Shown here one piece after another: positions 35,047 to 44,066 of a stretch of DNA of 64,000 nucleotides. How positions within the stretch are numbered: position 1 is the first letter of the stretch; each line of letters starts with the position of its first letter. Below the pieces are notes generated by a model. The model worked only from the letters and a program-made list of their open reading frames with translations, was not told the DNA's origin and did not search any database. The DNA comes from Flavobacterium hungaricum (GTDB lineage: Bacteria; Bacteroidota; Bacteroidia; Flavobacteriales; Flavobacteriaceae): contig NZ_PRDM01000001.1 in the NCBI RefSeq assembly GCF_015182285.1, positions 1,240,001-1,304,000 on the forward strand, read 5' to 3'. Position numbers and translations under genes: made by a program.

Positions 35047-36612
35047 ATGAGAAAATTAATATATACATCATTAGCAGCAGCGGCTCTATTTTTGGGCTCT
35101 TGTTCAGAGGATGATTTTGCAGATGCCTATAGAGATCCAGAAACAGTAGTGACTACCAATATGCCTAAGCAGTTTGCTGGATTTATGAAGATTAATTTTG
35201 AAGACGTAATTCCGTCATATTGGAATTATTATACTGTAATAAGATCAACCTCTCTTAGTTATACGCAAGGCCATGGATTTGTCAATTCAACAGGGCGTTA
35301 TATTCCGGGACCAGCAGTAAACGATAGATGGAATAGATATTATAAATTTATTACCCAATACAGAGAGTTAGAAAATGTAATGGCTGCTTTGTCTCCTGCA
35401 GATCAGACAGAAAACAGAATCTACATGCTTACTGCAACGATTTATTTATACGACCACACTTCAAAAATGATTGATAATTTTGGAGATATTCCTTTTTACG
35501 ACGCAGGTAAAATTAGTTTGACAGGCGGTAATTATGCTGCAGCATCGGCTAAATACGACAAACAAACAGATCTTTATATAATGATGCTGGATCAATTAAA
35601 AGCTTTTTCTGCAGAGTTGAACACCATTACTTTATCTGCTAAATTAGACGTTGAATTCAAAAATCAGGATTTAATTAACAAAGGAGATTTAGTAAGCTGG
35701 AAAAACTATTGCAACTCGCTGCGATTGAAATTATTAAATAGAGTTTCTGCTGTTCCTGCTTTAGCCTCAAGAGCAAATTCTGAAATAGCAGAAATCATTG
35801 CAGAGGCAAAAATTGTAGATGAAAATGCAGAAAACATAGCATTTAGAGTTTACACATTGGATACGGATTTGGATACTGCTGGCTTTATTGATGCTTTAGA
35901 AGGTGCGAATAATAACATTGCTCCAAAACCAATGATTGATCATATGAATGCTAATAACGATCCGCGTAAAACATGGCTGTTTGAAAAAGGAGTCAGTTCA
36001 ACAGATTTTGTAGGGCTTGATCCGTCGTTAACATCAGGAGCGCAGCAGCAATTGATCGCTGATGGAAAAATTGCGATCTACAACAGATCTGTAATCAGCA
36101 GAAATAAATGGCTTCCAGGAACATTGATAAATGCAGCAGAAGTAAACTTACTATTAGCAGAATATTATACCAGAAATGGGAATGCTGCTACAGCAAAAAC
36201 GCATTTCGAAAAAGCAATCAGACAATCAGTTGAATATTATGTAAGATTGGGAGATAAAGCAGATGTATTAACTTGGAAACCAACAACAGAACCAACAGCA
36301 GCAGAGATTGAAGCTTATATTACGGCTATCAATTTTGCAGGAGCTACAACTGCAGCAGCTCAATTAGAATTAATTGCGTTTCAAAAATACATTCACTACA
36401 ATGTTATGCAGGCAGATGAATCTTGGGCAGAGCAGAGAAGGCTTAAACTTCCGGTTTTATTCTTTATGGAAGACGAAACAAGCAGTATTAGAAAAACGCC
36501 TCCTACACGCTGGACTTATCCAAATTCAGAAAGTGTTTATAATCCTGATAATTACAATGCTGTAAAAGCAAATGATAATTTGAGTACCAAAATTTTCTGG
36601 GATGTAAAATAG
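35047..36612 (+). CDS. SusD/RagB-type glycan-binding lipoprotein
   Basis: 521 residues with lipobox LGSC after a short signal peptide (YTSLAAAALFLGSC). TPR-like helices with RYYKFITQYRELENVMAAL, TATIYLYDHTSKMIDNFGDIPF and the C-terminal ESWAEQRRLKLP region fit the SusD-like_2 branch. It caps the SusC barrel at the cell surface and binds the glycan. Start at 35047 is fixed by the lipoprotein signal; the frame opens 30 bp earlier. A terminator follows at 36641, so the pair forms one transcript. Confidence 0.94.
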   Translation: MRKLIYTSLAAAALFLGSCSEDDFADAYRDPETVVTTNMPKQFAGFMKINFEDVIPSYWNYYTVIRSTSLSYTQGHGFVNSTGRYIPGPAVNDRWNRYYKFITQYRELENVMAALSPADQTENRIYMLTATIYLYDHTSKMIDNFGDIPFYDAGKISLTGGNYAAASAKYDKQTDLYIMMLDQLKAFSAELNTITLSAKLDVEFKNQDLINKGDLVSWKNYCNSLRLKLLNRVSAVPALASRANSEIAEIIAEAKIVDENAENIAFRVYTLDTDLDTAGFIDALEGANNNIAPKPMIDHMNANNDPRKTWLFEKGVSSTDFVGLDPSLTSGAQQQLIADGKIAIYNRSVISRNKWLPGTLINAAEVNLLLAEYYTRNGNAATAKTHFEKAIRQSVEYYVRLGDKADVLTWKPTTEPTAAEIEAYITAINFAGATTAAAQLELIAFQKYIHYNVMQADESWAEQRRLKLPVLFFMEDETSSIRKTPPTRWTYPNSESVYNPDNYNAVKANDNLSTKIFWDVK

Positions 36613-36640
36613 TATTTTAGAGTTACTAACGTCCTATAAA

Positions 36641-36673
36641 CCTTGATTGTATTTTCAATCAAGGTTTTTTTTT
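36641..36673 (+). terminator. Rho-independent terminator after susCD
   Basis: CCTTGATTG (36641-36649) and CAATCAAGG (36656-36664), then nine T. The remainder of 36613-36929 (317 bp) is the AT-rich promoter region of the next gene with nothing else seen. Confidence 0.92.
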
Positions 36674-36929
36674 AGGAATATGTAGAGTTAATCTTTCTCC
36701 AATAAGAAAAATAGCATACCGTTTCAATACTATTAAACAGAATTTTCAATAACCATTCGTAGAGAAAATCATTTCTTTCACGACAAAATAAGGCGTGCTG
36801 GTCTAGTTTATTTTTCGGATTTTCAAAATATACATAGTATTGCAGTTACAATTGTATTAGTTTACTCTCTGTTTATTAATTAGTTATATTCTAAATGCAG
36901 AAGTACAGCTTTTCTAAATACCCAATAGT

Positions 36930-38444
36930 ATGAAAACAAAAAGATATTTCTATTCCTGCCTGCTTTTAGGCATTGCGATTGTTTCGTGTTCAAAAGACAG
37001 TGATAGCGAGGACGAAACCATCGTTACAGCTGATTCGGTAACAATTAGCGCAGCGACAGCAAAGGGAACTGCCGAAGGATCGTCAGAGACTGGAGCGAAT
37101 GCAGATGATATATTGGCCAATTCTACTTTTACTTCTACAGTTAAAATTACATTTAACGGTACCACTGCAACAGTCGAAAACGGAGTAACTGGAGTAACCG
37201 TTACCACTTCTGGCGCAGATGTTACAGTAACTTCTACTGCTGCCGAAATAGCTTACGAAATTACTGGTTCGACAACAGACGGAATGCTGAAAATCTACAG
37301 TGATAAAAAATACAAACTAACTCTAAATGGCGTATCAATTAGAAACAGCGATGGGCCGGCGATTAACATTCAGTCTGGTAAGCGTGCTTTTATTGTCTTG
37401 AACGGAACAAACACTTTAGAGGACGGAGTTACTTATACCACTTCTACAGAAGACCAAAAGGGAACTTTTTTTAGCGAAGGACAGCTTATTTTTTCAGGTA
37501 CAGGCATTCTTAATATTACAGGGAACAATAAACATGCTATTGCTGCAGATGATTATGTGCGTGTACAAAGCGGTACGATTACGATCACCAAAGCTGCTTC
37601 AGACGGTATTCATACCAATGACGGAGTTTATATCGATGGCGGTACTCTGAACATCAATGCCTCGAGCGACGGGATCGAAGCTGAAGAAGGACCCATTGTG
37701 ATCAACGCGGGAACCATTACAATTACTGCAGCAGATGACGGAATAACGGCTTCGTATGATACCGATACTACCATAGATCCGTATGTGGTAATCAATGGAG
37801 GAACGATTTCTATCACAACTACCGGTACAGGAGGAGAGGGAATAGAGAGTAAAAGCACCCTTACCATAAATGGCGGAACTATTAATATTAAGGCTGTTGA
37901 TGATGGAATAAACGCTGGTAAAGCAATTTATATTAATGATGGAACCATTACCTCGTATAGTACCACAAATGACGGAATTGATTCTAATGGCACACTTACT
38001 GTAACGGGCGGTAAAATCTTTGCTATAGGAGCCAAAAGCCCAGAAGAAGGTTTTGATTGCGATAATAATACCTTTAAGATCACAGGCGGACTTTTAGTTG
38101 GTGCAGGAGGAGCAACCAGTTCACCAACTGCCAGCGTATCGACTCAGGCTTCTGCTATTTTGGGCAGTGGAAATGCGGGAATTATATACAGTGTATTAGA
38201 TCCTGATAACTCAGAAGTAATGACCTTCAAATCTCCTGCAAGTTTTACAACTTTGCTATTATCAGGCAGTAAATTCAGCTCGGGTAAAACTTATAAACTG
38301 GTTACGGTTTCTAGTGTTGCCAATGCTTCAGAATTTAATGGATTATACTTAGGCGGAACCTTTAGTGATCCTGTACTATCTTCAAGTTTTACATTAACCT
38401 CTATGGTGACTAAAATAGGAGGAAGTACCGGCGGAGGAAGGTAA
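36930..38444 (+). CDS. Cthe_2159-type beta-helix carbohydrate-binding lipoprotein
   Basis: 504 residues. The lipoprotein signal has lipobox IVSC; a Thr/Ser/Ala-rich linker follows, and then regular beta-helix turns of about 20-24 residues (GPAINIQSGKRAFIVLNGTN, KHAIAADDYVRVQSGTITIT, SDGIHTNDGVYIDGGTLNIN, and four more). These end in GIDSNGTLTVTGGKIFAIGA. The repeating DGI/GG-T pattern is that of the calcium-dependent polysaccharide-binding Cthe_2159 family. Position behind susCD suggests surface glycan capture, but the intervening terminator makes it a separate transcript. Asp-rich loops probably bind Ca2+. Confidence 0.83.
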   Translation: MKTKRYFYSCLLLGIAIVSCSKDSDSEDETIVTADSVTISAATAKGTAEGSSETGANADDILANSTFTSTVKITFNGTTATVENGVTGVTVTTSGADVTVTSTAAEIAYEITGSTTDGMLKIYSDKKYKLTLNGVSIRNSDGPAINIQSGKRAFIVLNGTNTLEDGVTYTTSTEDQKGTFFSEGQLIFSGTGILNITGNNKHAIAADDYVRVQSGTITITKAASDGIHTNDGVYIDGGTLNINASSDGIEAEEGPIVINAGTITITAADDGITASYDTDTTIDPYVVINGGTISITTTGTGGEGIESKSTLTINGGTINIKAVDDGINAGKAIYINDGTITSYSTTNDGIDSNGTLTVTGGKIFAIGAKSPEEGFDCDNNTFKITGGLLVGAGGATSSPTASVSTQASAILGSGNAGIIYSVLDPDNSEVMTFKSPASFTTLLLSGSKFSSGKTYKLVTVSSVANASEFNGLYLGGTFSDPVLSSSFTLTSMVTKIGGSTGGGR

Positions 38445-38490
38445 TAAAATGGCAAACGCAATGCTGTAAATTAATTTTTGAATAAGTAAA

Positions 38491-38529
38491 AACAAGTCCA
38501 TGCCTGCTCGGGTGTGGACTTGTTTTTTT
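38491..38529 (+). terminator. Rho-independent terminator
   Basis: AACAAGTCCA (38491-38500) and TGGACTTGTT (38515-38524), then a T-run. It ends the beta-helix lipoprotein gene. Confidence 0.92.
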
Positions 38530-38702
38530 GCAACGATATTGTCAATCCCAGAAAAGAAGCCGGCAGATTAACTTGTAAAACTTAAAATTTTATATTTGAT
38601 TTTGACAGATACAATAAAACGAAGCTTTGTACGATTCCTTTTTTAACTTATCTTCGCTGTCTGTACATTTCCAAATACATTTAACTCCTAAAAAACTAAT
38701 CT

Positions 38703-40130
38703 GTGGAAAAAAATCATGATACTGCAGCAGAAAATCAGCTTAAACGCGGGCTTACTAACCGACACATTCAGTTAATAGCCTTAGGCGGCTCTATAGGAAC
38801 AGGTCTTTTCCTCGGCATTGGCCCGGCTGCCGTATTAGCAGGGCCGTCTGTTATTTTAGGATATGCCATTGCCGGAATTATCGCTTTCTTTATTATGAGA
38901 CAGCTTGGCGAAATGGTTGTAGAAGAACCTGTATCGGGAAGTTTTAGCTATTTTGCTTATAAATATTGCGGTTCTTTTGCAGGTTTTGCATCAGGTTGGA
39001 ATTATTGGATTTTATATATTCTAGTTAGTATGGCCGAACTTACAGCCATTGGAGTTTATGTACAGTTTTGGTGGCCCGAAATTCCGTTGTGGGCATCCAG
39101 TTTGTTTTTCTTTCTGGTTATTAATGCTTTGAATTTTGCCTCTGTAAAAGTGTACGGAGAAACAGAATTTTGGTTTTCAATTATAAAAGTGGTCGCGATT
39201 ATTGCCATGATCCTTTTCGGAACTTATTTGCTGATAAGCGGTACAGGCGGAGCAAACGCCACGATTCATAATTTGTATAACGATGGAGGTTTCTTTCCAA
39301 AAGGTTTCTTCGAAAAAACGGCAAACGGTGATTTTCAGGGTTTATTAACCGCAATGGCGCTGATTATGTTCTCTTTTGGCGGTTTAGAACTTATTGGAAT
39401 TACTGCTGCTGAGGCCGAAAATCCAGAGAAAAACATTCCAAAAGCAACCAATCAGGTTATTTATAGAATTCTTATATTTTATGTCGGTGCGTTGGTTATT
39501 TTATTTGCTTTGTCGCCTTGGAGACAGATTACGACAGACAGCAGTCCGTTTGTGATGGTTTTTCAAAATCTTAACGGAATGGAATTTGAGTTCTTTGGCA
39601 GCAAAATATTTTTTACAAGTCTTATCGCCAATGTATTGAATCTAATTGTATTAACCGCTGCTTTGTCAGTTTACAACAGCAGTGTTTACAGCAACTCACG
39701 AATGTTATTTGGTTTAGCAGATCAAGGCAGTGCGCCAAAGTTTTTAAAGAAACTCAACAAACATTCGGTACCCGTTAATGCTATTTTAATTTCTTCTTGT
39801 TTTGCTGCAATCTGTATTTTAATCAATAAAGTAATGCCAGAAGAAGCTTTTAGTATTTTAATGTCTTTAGTCGTTTCTTGTCTGGTGATTAACTGGGTCA
39901 TGATTTCGTATACGCACCTTCAATTTAGACGTGCAAAAGACAGAGAAAACACCAAAACAAAGTTTGCTTCTATATTTTATCCTGTAAGCAATTATATCTG
40001 TTTCGCTTTTTTATTGGGCATTTTATCCATCATGTGGATGACGAATATGAAGGTATCCGTAGAATTGATTCCTATTTGGATCGGGATTCTTTTTGTGTTT
40101 TATAAAGTTTTTAAAGGGAAAGAGAAATAA
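38703..40130 (+). CDS. Amino acid permease (APC superfamily, AAT family)
   Basis: 475 residues, GTG start, 12 predicted membrane segments. The N-terminus LKRGLTNRHIQLIALGGSIG followed by TGLFLG is the AAT-family signature, and GEMVVEEPVSGSFSYFAYKY and SFGGLELIGITAAEAENPEKNIPKA (in parts) are also typical. AAT members are proton symporters of amino acids such as Asn, Phe, Lys, Ala or GABA; specificity cannot be set. The gene stands alone. The next gene starts 49 bp downstream but is unrelated in composition. Confidence 0.92.
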   Translation: MEKNHDTAAENQLKRGLTNRHIQLIALGGSIGTGLFLGIGPAAVLAGPSVILGYAIAGIIAFFIMRQLGEMVVEEPVSGSFSYFAYKYCGSFAGFASGWNYWILYILVSMAELTAIGVYVQFWWPEIPLWASSLFFFLVINALNFASVKVYGETEFWFSIIKVVAIIAMILFGTYLLISGTGGANATIHNLYNDGGFFPKGFFEKTANGDFQGLLTAMALIMFSFGGLELIGITAAEAENPEKNIPKATNQVIYRILIFYVGALVILFALSPWRQITTDSSPFVMVFQNLNGMEFEFFGSKIFFTSLIANVLNLIVLTAALSVYNSSVYSNSRMLFGLADQGSAPKFLKKLNKHSVPVNAILISSCFAAICILINKVMPEEAFSILMSLVVSCLVINWVMISYTHLQFRRAKDRENTKTKFASIFYPVSNYICFAFLLGILSIMWMTNMKVSVELIPIWIGILFVFYKVFKGKEK

Positions 40131-40179
40131 GTTTTCCTAAATTATTAGTGTCCCAATTAAAACTTAATTAAATAAAAAA

Positions 40180-40857
40180 ATGAAGCAAAGAAATATCTTT
40201 CTTATTGTATGTATAGCTGTACTTTTTAATTTTAGCTATTCGCAAAATCCTGAAAAGAAAAAACTAGGTGTAATTTTTAATATTAATGGTCCATACAGAA
40301 TAACCAGACAAGTAATGTCTAATACGGTTGAAATATCAAACGTAGACAAAAAGGATATGTTTAATGGTGCTTATAAATTTTTAGAAACAGGAAAAGGAAA
40401 CCCGACTGAAAGATTAATTAATGGCTATTTAAAAAATTTAGCTTCATTAAATGTTGAAATTATTCAAATAAAAGATACCATTAGTAAAGCAAATAACCCA
40501 ATGTTCGTTTGGACAAAAAGAGAATTTGTAAACGATGATTTAAAAAAAACAAAAGAGAAATACAATTTGGACTATTTACTTATTGTTAATGGGTATTTTG
40601 GAATAGAATTTGAAAATGCGGGAGCTTTTAATGGAGATAAAAGAACAAATATATTTTTGAATAATGATTTAATAAATTTAGAAACGAATGAAGTAGTTTC
40701 AGATTTTAATGTTGGGAATATCAGCAATGTAAAAAAGAAAAATATACTTAGCCCTCCAAATTTTCCGAATTTTGATGAAAGCATGAATAATCTTTTAAAT
40801 GATAAAGTTTTACCTGAAATAGAACGTAAAATTAAAAAAAGAATAGTTATACTTTAA
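40180..40857 (+). CDS. Hypothetical exported protein, 225 aa
   Basis: Signal peptide IFLIVCIAVLFNFSYSQ, then a Lys/Asn-rich soluble domain. LGVIFNINGPYRITRQVM and NLDYLLIVNGYFGIEFENAG give alternating strands. No family recognised. Very AT-rich codon use compared with the permease gene before it, as in the following ATPase, suggesting the start of an acquired patch. The stop is 63 bp before the REP pair. Confidence 0.6.
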   Translation: MKQRNIFLIVCIAVLFNFSYSQNPEKKKLGVIFNINGPYRITRQVMSNTVEISNVDKKDMFNGAYKFLETGKGNPTERLINGYLKNLASLNVEIIQIKDTISKANNPMFVWTKREFVNDDLKKTKEKYNLDYLLIVNGYFGIEFENAGAFNGDKRTNIFLNNDLINLETNEVVSDFNVGNISNVKKKNILSPPNFPNFDESMNNLLNDKVLPEIERKIKKRIVIL

Positions 40858-40920
40858 AAGAGTCTAGATAGCGATTTCCTTTGTTTTTTATAAGGTTTTT
40901 TAAGAAGGACAACTAAAATA

Positions 40921-41070
40921 AACCCCGTTCCCCGCTGGCGCGAGCGTCTCGCTCGTGCGGTCAATGCAAAAAATTAATTTAAATTATTTCTATAGATAAT
41001 TATCGTAAACGTATTTCTGAATTAAAACGTTCACGAGCGAGACGCTCGCGCCAGCGGGGGATCGGGGTTA
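40921..41070. repeat. Inverted pair of REP-like palindromes, family A
   Basis: A 27-nt unit starting CCCGCTGGCGCGAGCGTCTC (40931-40957) recurs as its exact reverse complement at 41032-41058. Flanks AACCCCG (40921) and CGGGGTT near 41063-41069 extend the symmetry. The unit is internally palindromic (CGAGCGTCTCGCTCG). The rest of 40858-41216 (359 bp) has no gene. Confidence 0.9.
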
Positions 41071-41216
41071 GTAACTATCTTTTAGAAGTTATGAAAAATA
41101 TGTTAACTATTATCTTAATAAGTTAATTTTTATTTTGTTAAAAAAAATCTCATAAATGTATATATTGCTATTAGCTTTATTGTGAAAAAATGAAGAGAAA
41201 ATCAAAATATCACTAA

Positions 41217-42923
41217 ATGAAAGATAAAACGACAAAGGTTTATAAACCTAAAATAAAAGACTACGAAAATTTTAATTTATCCTTTCCAGAAGTAGATCAA
41301 TTACTTGACAAAATAGAGGTTATAAAAAGAAGAAAGATCAAAGATATAAATAATCAAATTAATTATATTGATCCTCTTAACCATGTCAAAACTCTTAAAA
41401 ATCCAGTAAATCATCTAATTGTCGGTAGAAGAGGTTCTGGAAAAACTTCTCTATTGATTAAAGTGATTGAGGAAATTAGAAAAGCAAATGGATTAGTTAC
41501 AGTTGTAGACATGCAGGGAAAACAACGGCAAGGATCTGATTTACCTTTAATTGAAGTTCTCACATATTTATTTAAGGATTTAAAAAAAACATTAGAGCTT
41601 GACAAAGACTGGGAACCATATTTGATTAGAAAAACAAAAGTAAAATATTACAGACTAAAATCTCTTTATTATGGTCTTATTAGTAAAGCGATTTGGAATA
41701 ATAATATAGTTGAAAATGATAAACTTTATAATCAAATTTCTTCAATCATAAATCGTTTAAATATTATAAAAGAAACTCCAAATGAGGCAACTATTTTAAT
41801 CAACAAATCCAACAAAAAGAAACTACAGAGCGACAAATCTTTTAAATCCTTAGTTTCTATTGGGGCAGATTCTAAATATCTCGATTTAATAAAGGCTGCT
41901 TCCTCAGTAGAAGCTTCTTTTTCAATTATAAGTCAAAATGAATCAAGTAGCGAAAATAATTTCGAATATAGTGGTAAATATTCTAAGATAGAAGCTTTGG
42001 ATGAACTAAAACAAGATATTATAAATTGTCTTGAATCATTTTATAAAAAAGAAAAAAGACCTGTTTTTTTAATTCTTGATGATTTTTATCAAATTCCCAT
42101 TGATAATCAACCATTCATATTTCAATATTTACATGATTTAAATAAAGAGACTAGTGACATGGCATTTTCGTATAAAGCCTGTTTAGTACCAAATAGATTT
42201 AAACTGAATGAAGACCATAATAAAATTTTATCCCATAAAGATGATTTTAGTACAATAAATCTTGATCGAGAATTTTGCGAATTAGAATCAAATAAAGATT
42301 TACTTTTTAAAATTTTATGCAGTATAGATCCAAAGCTTGATTTTACAACAATTCGAATTAATAAATTATTTAATGATACAGTTGTAATTAATGATTGCAT
42401 TAGAGCTTCGGGAGCTTTACCGCGTTATTTTCTAGATGTCTTTAGTCATATGGTAAAGTATTCAAAAGCTGAGAATAAGAATAAAATACATAAGATGGTA
42501 TTATCTCAAGTAATACGTGAGATTAAGAAAAGTAAAGATGGTCTTATTGCTGAAGAAGCATATTTACCAGATGATCAAATTAGAAAATTATATAGTATAA
42601 TTGAAGAGGAGGTTGTTCATGGATTGCAAACAAATGTAATTTTATATCCTTATATTTCTTTTAAAGAAAATGAGGATATTCTTAATACTTTAATTAATCT
42701 TGGATATATCCATAGAATTAAGGAGAATGTGATGGTAAATAGAATTAATTATGTCCCTTTATTTATTGATATGATATTTACTCATACTAAATCAGAAAAA
42801 ATGCCTAAAAATTTTAAGGATGTAAAATTTTGGGAAAAAGATGGAAAAATTCTTTTAAGTTGTAAAATTTGGGAATTTAACAAGGAGAAAATATTAGAAT
42901 TACAGAACGATAGTGCTGCTTAA
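41217..42923 (+). CDS. Orphan P-loop ATPase, 568 aa, possibly defence-related
   Basis: Soluble NTPase. Walker A is GRRGSGKTS (residues 70-78, in VNHLIVGRRGSGKTSLLIKV) and Walker B is PVFLILDDFYQIP (Asp288/Asp289). Between them is an unusual insertion of about 180 mostly helical residues. IRASGALPRYFLDVFSH looks like a sensor-2/lid motif of ORC/STAND-like AAA+ proteins, and a winged-helix-like C-terminus follows (ILNTLINLGYIHRIKENVMV). No nuclease, TIR or membrane domain was seen. AT-rich, flanked on both sides by inverted REP pairs, with no operon partner except a broken short ORF. A phage-defence or stress role is only a guess from context. Confidence 0.7.
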   Translation: MKDKTTKVYKPKIKDYENFNLSFPEVDQLLDKIEVIKRRKIKDINNQINYIDPLNHVKTLKNPVNHLIVGRRGSGKTSLLIKVIEEIRKANGLVTVVDMQGKQRQGSDLPLIEVLTYLFKDLKKTLELDKDWEPYLIRKTKVKYYRLKSLYYGLISKAIWNNNIVENDKLYNQISSIINRLNIIKETPNEATILINKSNKKKLQSDKSFKSLVSIGADSKYLDLIKAASSVEASFSIISQNESSSENNFEYSGKYSKIEALDELKQDIINCLESFYKKEKRPVFLILDDFYQIPIDNQPFIFQYLHDLNKETSDMAFSYKACLVPNRFKLNEDHNKILSHKDDFSTINLDREFCELESNKDLLFKILCSIDPKLDFTTIRINKLFNDTVVINDCIRASGALPRYFLDVFSHMVKYSKAENKNKIHKMVLSQVIREIKKSKDGLIAEEAYLPDDQIRKLYSIIEEEVVHGLQTNVILYPYISFKENEDILNTLINLGYIHRIKENVMVNRINYVPLFIDMIFTHTKSEKMPKNFKDVKFWEKDGKILLSCKIWEFNKEKILELQNDSAA

Positions 42924-43091
42924 TAGACAAAACCAATAACAGCTACTGCAACGGATTTGAGCAATTGGATTAATGAAAAGTTGGTTTTAGTATTTGCGAT
43001 GATTTGACAAATACCAGAATAGGCATTAATTTAATTCCAAACTGTTTGTAACGCGAGAATGTTAGTATTGAGAGACCAAAAAAAAGAAAAC

Positions 43092-43262
43092 ATGAATAAT
43101 AAACCTGTAAAATACTTAGATAATATTCTAAAAATTCTTGCTAAAGACTTTGGGAAATCCCTTTCCATTCAAGAAATTCAAAATCAACTGACCCCTCGCT
43201 GGCGCGAGCGTCTCGCTCGTGAACGCAATCTAAATATATTTGGGGATAAGATCTTTCATTAA
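43092..43262 (+). pseudogene. Short ORF whose 3' end is a REP element
   Basis: MNNKPVKYLDNILKILAKDF and GKSLSIQEIQNQL read like the start of a winged-helix domain. From about codon 34 the frame runs into the REP palindrome at 43197, coding TPRWRERLARERN, and stops soon after. It appears to be a gene fragment truncated by REP insertion. Translation is possible but a natural protein is doubtful. It follows the ATPase gene by 168 bp. Confidence 0.55.
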
Positions 43263-43326
43263 TATTTTATTAAATTTATGGAAATTCTATGCTTTGTGTT
43301 CACGAGCGAGACGCTCGCGCCAGCAG
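43197..43326. repeat. Second inverted pair of REP-like palindromes, family A
   Basis: CGCTGGCGCGAGCGTCTCGC (43197 on, to 43221) and its inverted partner CACGAGCGAGACGCTCGCGC (43301 on, to 43326) are about 80 bp apart, the same arrangement as 40931/41032. Together the two pairs bracket the ATPase gene. Confidence 0.9.
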
Positions 43327-43341
43327 GTGCTATAAAGAAAA

Positions 43342-43364
43342 AGAGACTCAAAAGTCTCTTTTTA
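43342..43364. terminator. Bidirectional terminator
   Basis: AGAGACT (43342-43348) and AGTCTCT (43353-43359) with A-run before and T-run after. Same stem sequence as at 27623, ending the paralogous XRE gene on minus. Confidence 0.85.
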
Positions 43365-43379
43365 TAATTTATAGATTAA

Positions 43380-43784
43380 CTATTTATTAATCAATTTTTC
43401 AAGCTTTACCATCATTTCATCTTTCTCTTTCAACATCCTTTCATATAAAGCAATTTTCTCTTCGTGTAGTTTAATTAATTGATCAATGTGATTAACTGTT
43501 GAATTGTAAAATACAGATGCAGGTTGTTGACAATTATCAAAAGTATTCGAAATAATATTTATCGCCTGCTCTTCATCAAAATTCTGAAAAGCTTCCACAG
43601 GAATTTTCAATACCGCTGAAATTTGTTTCAGCAAATTTTCTTCAATTACATCTTTCTGCTCCAGCATAGAAATTTTCTTTTGGTTCCAGTCTTCGCCCAG
43701 ATCATAAGCCAAAGCTTCCTGCTTGATGTTAAGCATTTCTCTAAAACGTTTTACGTTTCTTCCCTGATGTATTTTCTGTTCCAT
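43380..43784 (-). CDS. XRE-family HTH protein, copy 2
   Basis: 134 residues. The HTH RNVKRFREMLNIKQEALAYD and WNQKKISMLEQKDVIEENLL are followed by IPVEAFQNFDEEQAINIISN, almost identical to the copy at 27674. The C-terminal 50 residues are a coiled coil of different sequence (LIKLHEEKIALYERMLKEKD). Start at 43784 (MEQKIHQ). Shared upstream palindrome, N-terminus and terminator show duplication of a whole module. The divergent tail could set dimer specificity. Confidence 0.88.
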   Translation of the reverse strand: MEQKIHQGRNVKRFREMLNIKQEALAYDLGEDWNQKKISMLEQKDVIEENLLKQISAVLKIPVEAFQNFDEEQAINIISNTFDNCQQPASVFYNSTVNHIDQLIKLHEEKIALYERMLKEKDEMMVKLEKLINK

Positions 43785-43818
43785 AATCAATAGCAATTTT
43801 CTAAAGGCTCAAAGATAA

Positions 43819-43831
43819 AGCCATTTCGGCT
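43819..43831. promoter_or_regulatory. Conserved palindrome upstream of XRE copy 2
   Basis: AGCCATTTCGGCT, 34 bp before the XRE start, inside a block matching that at 28100-28150. Candidate autoregulatory operator. Confidence 0.55.
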
Positions 43832-44066
43832 AATCCTGAGTTTCAAAGATAGAAAAATATCCCATAAAAGATTGTTCTTTTTGTCAGATATTATACCAAT
43901 TCTATTTATGTTCTATTCCAATATTTTTCTGCTATAATGCCGATGTAATATGAAATAATACAGTGCAATTGGCCATTGAATATACCGTAGATATTATATC
44001 CGCTTTTCGAATAGATTAGTTTTTTAAAAGAGCGTAATTTCGTACAAGTTTTTAAATCTATTGACT

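Noticed and set aside
36930..38444. Tandem DNA repeat in the beta-helix lipoprotein gene
   Set aside because: The repetition is at protein level (helix turns of 20-24 residues); codons differ between turns, so it is not a recent DNA expansion.
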